Origin: an uncultured Acidimicrobiaceae bacterium
Lineage (GTDB): Bacteria > Actinomycetota > Acidimicrobiia > Acidimicrobiales > Ilumatobacteraceae
Reading direction: 5' to 3'
Assembly: GCA_903919215.1 (NCBI GenBank)
Contig: CAIXHI010000119.1
Span: 1 to 5,511 of the forward strand
DNA length: 5,511 bases
Shown: piece after piece, positions 1 to 4,185 of the stretch
Position numbering within the stretch: the first letter of the stretch is position 1
Layout: each line of letters starts with the position of its first letter
Program-made: the position numbers and the translations under genes
Notes under the pieces: model-generated
Databases searched by the model: none
Told to the model about the DNA's origin: nothing
Seen by the model: only the letters and a program-made list of their open reading frames with translations

Positions 1-459
1 ACTGCCCGCGCCGAGGAGTTCGATCGTGTGCTCGGCCTCGAACTCGGCGCAGACGATTACGTCACCAAGCCGTTCAGCTTTCGCGAGCTGGTCGCCCGGA
101 TCCGCGCGGTTGGACGCCGCACGGTCGAGCAGCTCGCCGAGAACCCCTCAGCTGACGATCCAAACCTGCCCCAGGAGGTCGGCCCGATGCTGCTCGACCG
201 GCGCACCCGGCGCGTGCACCTGAACGGGGCCGAGACACAACTGACGGCGAAAGAATTCGACCTGCTTGCGTTCCTCGCGACCGACATCGGTGCAGTGCGA
301 ACTCGCACCGAGATCCTCGAGAACGTGTGGGATGCCCACTGGTACGGCCCGACGAAGACCGTGGATGCCCACGTCGCGTCGCTGCGCAAGAAGCTCGGAC
401 ACAGCGACTGGATCCAAGCAGTGCGTGGTGTGGGGTTCCGCCTCGAGCCGCCCGCATGA
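1..459 (+). CDS. OmpR/PhoB-family response regulator, C-terminal part (5' end outside window)
   Basis: DNA-binding response regulator that, when phosphorylated by its kinase, controls promoters in the cytoplasm. Reading frame 1 is open from the window edge to TGA at 457-459 (152 residues visible). It begins at the conserved switch Thr of the receiver domain (TAR) and continues through GADDYVTKPFS, with the invariant Lys at visible residue 23 and helix alpha-5 ending at RR 39-40. A linker (about 41-61) leads to a winged-helix domain (about 62-148): LTAKEFDLLAFL, the recognition helix TVDAHVASLRKKLG and the wing VRGVGFRL. The phospho-acceptor Asp lies upstream of the window. The stop overlaps the start of the histidine kinase gene (ATGA), so the two are co-transcribed and probably translationally coupled. 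Apparent starts inside the visible part (such as GTG at 28) fall within the receiver fold and are not real. Target genes cannot be read from the sequence. Confidence 0.95.
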   Translation, partial: TARAEEFDRVLGLELGADDYVTKPFSFRELVARIRAVGRRTVEQLAENPSADDPNLPQEVGPMLLDRRTRRVHLNGAETQLTAKEFDLLAFLATDIGAVRTRTEILENVWDAHWYGPTKTVDAHVASLRKKLGHSDWIQAVRGVGFRLEPPA

Positions 460-1859
460 AGTGGCGCTTGCTGCTCGCGATGACCGGGCTGATCTCGATG
501 GTGCTCCTGGCGCAGGACATCCCGCTGGCCGGCTATCTGCGCCGCATCGAGAACGAGCGATTGATCGCCGACCTGCAGCGCGACGGGTTCCTCCTCGGGG
601 GTGCAGCCGAGAACCTGCTGTCGGGTGAGAGCAGTACGGAAACGATGGTCGATCTGCAGTCGACCATCGACCTCTATGCCGCCGCTGATGGGGCCCGCGT
701 GGTCATCATCGATGCAGCGGGCAAGCTCCTTCTCTCCACTGACCGCTCCGATGTGATCGGCGAGGACTACACCAACCGCCCAGAGGTCGCCAAGGCGCTG
801 CAGCGCAACCCGGCCTCGGGGGAACGGCCGTCCGACACCGCAGGCAACCTCCTGTACGTGGCCGTGCCAGTGCTGTCGGGGGCTGTGGTGGCCGGTGTCG
901 TGCGCATCACCTTCCCCGCGTCGGTGATCGATGACCGGGCGAATGAGAAGGCGCGCGGCCTGCTGGTGGTGCTGGGCATCTCGCTCATCGGGGCGGTGCT
1001 GGCCGCCGTGTTCCTCGCCGCCAGCATCACGTCACCGTTGCGGCGACTGCAACGCAGCACCGAGCACCTCGCCTCGGGCGACTTCACTGAACGTGCTGAC
1101 GACGAGCACGGTCCGAAGGAGATTCGCAGCCTGGCGCGCTCGTTCAACTCGATGACCGAGCGCATCTCTGGTCTGGTCGCCAAGCAGCGCGCGTTCGCGG
1201 GCGATGCATCGCACCAACTGCGCACACCCCTCACCGCACTGCGGCTGCAGTTGGAACGTGCCTCGGTGATGGTCGGCCACGATCCAGAAGGCGCCCGCGA
1301 GCGCATCGAGGCGGCGGGTGCCGAGACCGAACGACTCCAGCGGCTGATCGAGGGTCTGCTGATGATCGCCCGCAGCGACGGCACCGATCCCGAGCGGATG
1401 GTGGTCGACGTCAGCGTCATCGTCCGCGAACGGGCCGACGTGTGGGAACCATTCGCGGCCGAACGCGGCGTGCGCTTGCTCACCAGTGTCGCTGACGGAC
1501 TGCACGCGTTGGCGGTACCGGGCGCGCTCGAACAGATCGTCGACAACTATGTCGACAACGCGCTCGGGGTCGCAGAGGAGGGCGACACGGTGACGATCAC
1601 TGCGCTGCACCAGCACAACGGTGTGGCGGTGCACGTGATTGACGAAGGGCCGGGTATGAAACCCGAGCACCTGTCGCAGGCGTTCGACCGCTTCTGGCGG
1701 GCCCCCGACGCTCCCCACGGCGGTTCTGGCATCGGTCTGGCTGTGGTGCAACACCTCACACAACTCAGCGGCGGGTGGGTCGAGCTCAACAACCGCACCG
1801 ACCGCAGCGGTCTCGATGCGAGTGTCGTCCTCCCGGTCACACCGTCGCCCGCCGAGTAA
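456..1859 (+). CDS. Membrane sensor histidine kinase with Cache-like extracytoplasmic domain
   Basis: Partner kinase of the preceding response regulator, 467 residues from ATG 456. The frame stays open upstream to 327, but the ATG at 456 gives the ATGA overlap and places a Lys/Arg-flanked membrane helix at the N-terminus, so it is preferred. Order: TM1 about 5-26; extracytoplasmic sensor about 30-167, where VVIIDAAGKLLLST and IGEDYTNRPEVAKAL look like a PAS-like/Cache fold; TM2 about 168-189; HAMP about 190-242 (P194, then GDF and EIRSLARSFNSM); HisKA with the H-box DASHQLRTPL, phospho-acceptor His253; HATPase with N-box residues N364 and N368, G1 box DEGPGM (396-401), F-box FDRFWR (410-415) and G2 box GGSGIGLAV (422-430). 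All catalytic boxes are intact. The H-box is of the type common in actinobacterial kinases such as AfsQ2. The ligand is unknown; a Cache fold would suggest a small extracellular molecule, which is inference. Confidence 0.95.
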   Translation: MKWRLLLAMTGLISMVLLAQDIPLAGYLRRIENERLIADLQRDGFLLGGAAENLLSGESSTETMVDLQSTIDLYAAADGARVVIIDAAGKLLLSTDRSDVIGEDYTNRPEVAKALQRNPASGERPSDTAGNLLYVAVPVLSGAVVAGVVRITFPASVIDDRANEKARGLLVVLGISLIGAVLAAVFLAASITSPLRRLQRSTEHLASGDFTERADDEHGPKEIRSLARSFNSMTERISGLVAKQRAFAGDASHQLRTPLTALRLQLERASVMVGHDPEGARERIEAAGAETERLQRLIEGLLMIARSDGTDPERMVVDVSVIVRERADVWEPFAAERGVRLLTSVADGLHALAVPGALEQIVDNYVDNALGVAEEGDTVTITALHQHNGVAVHVIDEGPGMKPEHLSQAFDRFWRAPDAPHGGSGIGLAVVQHLTQLSGGWVELNNRTDRSGLDASVVLPVTPSPAE

Positions 1860-1895
1860 CCGGTCGCTCCGCGTCGGGTGAGCCTGAGCAAGGGG

Positions 1896-1903
1896 TATAC
1901 GCT
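1896..1903 (+). promoter_or_regulatory. Candidate -10 element for leaderless transcription of the cyclic-nucleotide-binding gene
   Basis: The sequence TATACGCT lies 6 bases before the ATG at 1910 (TACGCT at 1898-1903 fits TAnnnT). Transcription starting about 7 bases past the hexamer would begin at the A of the start codon, giving a leaderless mRNA. No Shine-Dalgarno sequence is present between the element and the ATG. No convincing -35 box is visible about 17 bases upstream. Seven identical bases (ATACGCT) recur at nearly the same distance before the gene at 3249. This is inferred from sequence alone. Confidence 0.45.
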
Positions 1904-1909
1904 GCGGAC

Positions 1910-2335
1910 ATGGCAAGCAAGAAGGCGTACCTCGAGCACCTGCGCAATGTCTCTTTGTTCCAGGGTTGCTCCACCAAGGACCTCGAGAAGATCGCCAAGG
2001 CGAGCGATGAGATCTCCATGCCCGCCGGTTCCTTGATCGTCGATCAGGGGCAGACCGGTCGCGAGGCGTTCGTGCTCGTCGAAGGCACGGTCATCGTCCG
2101 TCGCAACGGCAAGAAGATCAGCACCATGGGCCCCGGCACCGTCGTCGGCGAACTCAGCCTGCTCGATCACGGGCCGCGCACCGCCACCGTGATCTGCGAG
2201 ACCGATTGCGTGTTACTGCTGCTCGACCAGCGCCACTTCATGGGCGTGCTCGATGCCGTGCCGACGCTGGCGCACAAACTGTTGGCGACGCTCGCGGGCC
2301 GCATCCGCGAACTCGACCGCCAGTACTACGGCTGA
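1910..2335 (+). CDS. Stand-alone cyclic nucleotide-binding (Crp/PKA-R type) domain protein
   Basis: Small cytoplasmic protein of 141 residues, essentially a single cyclic nucleotide-binding domain (about 14-115) followed by a C-terminal helix (about 117-138). It has no signal peptide, membrane segment or Crp-type helix-turn-helix, so it is not a classical transcription factor. The phosphate-binding cassette GELSLLDHGPRTATV (80-94) is intact: Glu81 would contact the ribose 2'-OH and Arg90 the cyclic phosphate. The Glu-Arg spacing of 9 matches eukaryotic PKA/PKG sites rather than E. coli CRP (10). Thr91 follows the Arg. It probably acts as a sensor or regulatory subunit for an unknown partner. 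The ATG at 1910 is chosen because the domain starts just after it and a -10-like element precedes it; an in-frame extension to 1775 would overlap the kinase gene by 85 bases with low-complexity residues. The next gene starts 19 bp downstream, suggesting one transcript. cAMP versus cGMP binding is not decided by sequence. Confidence 0.9.
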   Translation: MASKKAYLEHLRNVSLFQGCSTKDLEKIAKASDEISMPAGSLIVDQGQTGREAFVLVEGTVIVRRNGKKISTMGPGTVVGELSLLDHGPRTATVICETDCVLLLLDQRHFMGVLDAVPTLAHKLLATLAGRIRELDRQYYG

Positions 2336-2354
2336 GCCTCGACAGCAGCCCATC

Positions 2355-3197
2355 GTGAAGACGCGGCTCCGTGGAGCGGTGCTGAGCCTTGCCGCGTTCG
2401 GTGCGGCCCTCGGTCCAGCGGTGCTGTCCGCGTGTACCGACAACGGCAGCACGACCCCGTCCACGATCGTGTCGTTCGACACCATCGGGAACACCACTTC
2501 GACGCTGCCGGGCGATGTGACGACCACGACCCTGCCCCCCGACATTTCCTACGTCGTGACACGTGGCGATGCACTCACGAAGATCGCTGACGATTTCTGC
2601 ACGAACGCCGCCGACATCGCCGTGCTCAACGCGTGGAGCGACGGGTTCGACCACGTGATCCTTCCCGGCCAAACGATCCTGGTGCCCGGTCCGGGTTGCC
2701 CGGTGGCCAGCACTTCCACCACGTCCACCACGATCGTGATGAACACGTACCTCGCGCTCTATGTGAACGAGCACATCATCACCAACCCGTTCAACCCGAA
2801 TACCGGCGACCACAGGAACTGGGGTGCGGTGTGTTACTCCGCCTACTGGTCGGCCCAGGCGTTCGCGACACAAGGCGCCAGCAAGGCCGAACTGATGGCG
2901 GCACTCGACCCATTGCCTGGTGCGGTGCCGGGCGGCGTGCAGACGCAGATCGACAAGTGGGTGCCGTTCACGAACCAGTGGTTCCCCGTGTACACCGAGA
3001 TCACGAGCCGAATCCAGGCGACGCACCCGATGTACCCCGACACCGACACGTATTACCGCATCCTGTTCGACGACGCGGAGTACTTGTCGCTGCTGCAGGC
3101 CTACGAGGCGGTCGGCCCCGATGTGCAGTTCGCAGCGAAGTACTTCGTCGCCGATCTGTGCACGAACCTGTTCACCACACACAACTCGACCCCCTAG
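2355..3197 (+). CDS. LysM-domain lipoprotein with conserved cysteine pairs (paralogue A)
   Basis: Predicted membrane-anchored envelope protein of 280 residues that should bind peptidoglycan through its LysM domain. The start is GTG at 2355, giving a signal peptide with basic residues K2, R4 and R6, a hydrophobic core, and a lipobox LSAC whose Cys27 would be lipidated. The frame is open up to 2253, but that part overlaps the previous gene and would bury the signal peptide. A Thr/Ser-rich tether (28-62) precedes one LysM domain (65-111: YVVTRGDALTKIA, then PGQTILVP). A second Thr/Ser linker (about 118-128) leads to a C-terminal domain (about 129-280) that I do not recognise, rich in aromatic residues and probably helical. 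Cysteines 82 and 115 bracket most of the LysM domain and 160 and 269 bracket most of the C-terminal domain; all four recur in the next gene. No enzymatic motif is visible. The gene lies 19 bp after the nucleotide-binding gene, with no clear ribosome binding site. Confidence 0.88.
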   Translation: MKTRLRGAVLSLAAFGAALGPAVLSACTDNGSTTPSTIVSFDTIGNTTSTLPGDVTTTTLPPDISYVVTRGDALTKIADDFCTNAADIAVLNAWSDGFDHVILPGQTILVPGPGCPVASTSTTSTTIVMNTYLALYVNEHIITNPFNPNTGDHRNWGAVCYSAYWSAQAFATQGASKAELMAALDPLPGAVPGGVQTQIDKWVPFTNQWFPVYTEITSRIQATHPMYPDTDTYYRILFDDAEYLSLLQAYEAVGPDVQFAAKYFVADLCTNLFTTHNSTP

Positions 3198-3201
3198 CCC
3201 G

Positions 3202-3227
3202 GTCACACTGCCCGAGCCACGTCACAC
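3202..3227 (+). repeat. Short direct repeat GTCACAC upstream of the second LysM gene
   Basis: GTCACAC occurs at 3202-3208 and 3221-3227, starts 19 bases apart, in the 51-bp gap between the two LysM genes and just upstream of the candidate -10 at 3236. The similarity continues imperfectly (CTGCCCG against CCTGCCGG). The spacing is near two helical turns and the position would suit an activator site. Two short copies can also arise by chance, so this is a tentative operator candidate only. Confidence 0.25.
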
Positions 3228-3234
3228 CTGCCGG

Positions 3235-3241
3235 ATACGCT
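3235..3241 (+). promoter_or_regulatory. Candidate -10 element for leaderless transcription of the second LysM gene
   Basis: ATACGCT ends 7 bases before the ATG at 3249 and contains a TAnnnT hexamer (TACGCT, 3236-3241). The intervening CAACCCC holds no Shine-Dalgarno sequence, so the transcript would start at or beside the start codon. The same seven bases precede the nucleotide-binding gene. This suggests the second lipoprotein can be transcribed separately from the first. No clear -35 box is seen. Confidence 0.45.
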
Positions 3242-3248
3242 CAACCCC

Positions 3249-4121
3249 ATGAAGCGTCGCGGCCTGATTCTGCTGGCCCCCCTCCTGTTGTCGACTCTCG
3301 CGCTGTCCTTGGCCGCCTGCGGGAAGGACGACAAGGCCACGGTGGCCAACGCCGCAGGAGCAACGGGGTCGAGCACGCTCGCCGTCGGTGGCCAGACCAC
3401 CCAACCGGGTCAGTCCGGCACCGGTGCCACCACCTCGTACACCGTCGCCAAGGGCGATTCGCTGTGGGCCATCTCCAAGCACCACTGCACCACGGCCCCC
3501 GCCATTGCGAAAGCAAACGGTTGGTCCGATGGCATCGACCACCCCATCTTCCCGGGTGATGTCATCTCCGTGCCAGCGGTCGAATGCACCACGACGACGC
3601 AGGGAGCCTCGCCCACCATCACCCAGGACCGCACCCAGGACGGCACCCAGGACGGCACACCGATCACCGCCAGCAACGGGGAGATCGACGACTGGTTGGC
3701 ACAGAAGGACGGGTTCGTGCCCGACCCGATGTATGGCGACCCGGCCGACTACTACGAAGACTTCGGCGATGTCTGCATGGAAGCGTGGGGCAAGACCTAC
3801 GAGTTCGAGAAGTTGGGTCTCGGCCGCGGTGACGTGCTGAACGCGCTCGAGCCGTTGCCAGGGCGCACACCCTCGAAGGTGCTCGCCGCGATCGACCGTT
3901 GGTCGGCGTTCACCGCCGACTGGTATCTGCGCTACAAGGCCGTCGTCGACAAGTACGCCGATAGTGACGGCAACGTGAACTACGACAAGGTGGTCACGAA
4001 CAAGGACTACCGCGCGTTCCTCGCCGCGTACTTGCCGGTGGCTGCCGATCAGACCGCCGCCCACGATTACGCGACAAAGTTGTGCGCCGATCTGCTGTCC
4101 ACCAAGGGCAGCACGCCCTAG
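3249..4121 (+). CDS. LysM-domain lipoprotein with conserved cysteine pairs (paralogue B)
   Basis: Predicted lipid-anchored, peptidoglycan-binding envelope protein of 290 residues, paralogous to the preceding gene. The ATG at 3249 opens a signal peptide (MKRR, then a Leu-rich core) with lipobox LAAC; Cys24 would be lipidated. An Ala/Gly/Thr tether (25-62) precedes one LysM domain (64-109: YTVAKGDSLWAIS, then PGDVISVP). A linker contains TQDR-TQDG-TQDG (125-136). The C-terminal domain (about 145-290) has no family I can name. Over the LysM segment 26 of 53 aligned positions match paralogue A without gaps, including the run WSDG and the following DH. In the C-terminal domain both share VC, AL-PLPG, ID-[KR]-W, FT, a Trp four residues further on, LC near the end, and a terminal STP. 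Cysteines 80/113 and 176/279 correspond to 82/115 and 160/269 of A. The C-terminal half is more acidic and Asp/Tyr-rich than in A. No catalytic signature is seen, so a structural or sensory wall role is inferred. Confidence 0.9.
   Translation: MKRRGLILLAPLLLSTLALSLAACGKDDKATVANAAGATGSSTLAVGGQTTQPGQSGTGATTSYTVAKGDSLWAISKHHCTTAPAIAKANGWSDGIDHPIFPGDVISVPAVECTTTTQGASPTITQDRTQDGTQDGTPITASNGEIDDWLAQKDGFVPDPMYGDPADYYEDFGDVCMEAWGKTYEFEKLGLGRGDVLNALEPLPGRTPSKVLAAIDRWSAFTADWYLRYKAVVDKYADSDGNVNYDKVVTNKDYRAFLAAYLPVAADQTAAHDYATKLCADLLSTKGSTP
3621..3656 (+). repeat. Three tandem 12-bp repeats in the linker of LysM paralogue B
   Basis: Three head-to-tail copies of ACCCAGGACSGC (S is C in the first copy and G in the other two) lie in frame in the lipoprotein gene and encode TQDR, TQDG, TQDG. 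They fall in the flexible linker between the LysM and C-terminal domains. Because the unit is a multiple of three, gain or loss of copies would change linker length without breaking the frame. Paralogue A has no counterpart. Confidence 0.85.
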
Positions 4122-4127
4122 CCACAT

Positions 4128-4149
4128 CCGTCTCCGCTGACGGAGGCGG
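4128..4149 (+). terminator. Strong hairpin after the LysM genes, probable terminator without a U-tract
   Basis: Six bases after the stop of the second LysM gene, CCGTCTCCG (4128-4136) and CGGAGGCGG (4141-4149) can pair as a 9-bp stem with one G-U wobble and the tetraloop CTGA. No T-run follows, so it is not a canonical intrinsic terminator, but hairpins of this kind are commonly found at gene ends in high-GC actinobacteria. It lies before the candidate promoter of the EtfD-like gene, which fits a transcription unit boundary. mRNA 3'-end protection is the alternative role. Confidence 0.55.
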
Positions 4150-4169
4150 CCGCGCGGCACACTGCGAAC

Positions 4170-4175
4170 TAGGGT
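4170..4175 (+). promoter_or_regulatory. Candidate -10 element (TAGGGT) for the EtfD-like gene
   Basis: TAGGGT fits the actinobacterial TAnnnT -10 pattern and ends 10 bases before the ATG at 4186. Initiation about 7 bases downstream would leave a leader of only a few bases. No Shine-Dalgarno sequence is present in TGGCGGCGCT, and no clear -35 box is visible. It lies just downstream of the 4128-4149 hairpin, which supports an independent promoter here. Confidence 0.4.
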
Positions 4176-4185
4176 TGGCGGCGCT

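Noticed and set aside
327..455. N-terminal extension of the histidine kinase to an upstream start
   Set aside because: It would overlap the winged-helix coding region by over 100 bases and put about 43 non-hydrophobic residues before TM1; the ATGA junction at 456 is the better start.
1775..1909. N-terminal extension of the cyclic-nucleotide-binding protein
   Set aside because: The extra residues are shadow sequence of the kinase C-terminus and the gap; the domain begins just after the ATG at 1910.
1032..1916. Minus-strand open frame of 294 codons opposite the histidine kinase
   Set aside because: It lies across intact kinase catalytic boxes on the + strand and has no domain of its own.
2238..3206. 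Minus-strand open frame of 322 codons opposite the first LysM gene
   Set aside because: The sense strand carries a lipobox, LysM domain and a paralogue next door, while the antisense product is Arg/Val/His-rich without motifs.
2355..4121. Recent duplication or recombination hot spot between the LysM genes
   Set aside because: The two genes have no long identical DNA stretch; only the protein motifs align, so the duplication is old and recent gene conversion is not supported.
4146..4153. GCGGCCGC palindrome downstream of the hairpin
   Set aside because: It is a short GC palindrome of the kind expected by chance in GC-rich DNA, and it partly overlaps the better-supported hairpin stem.
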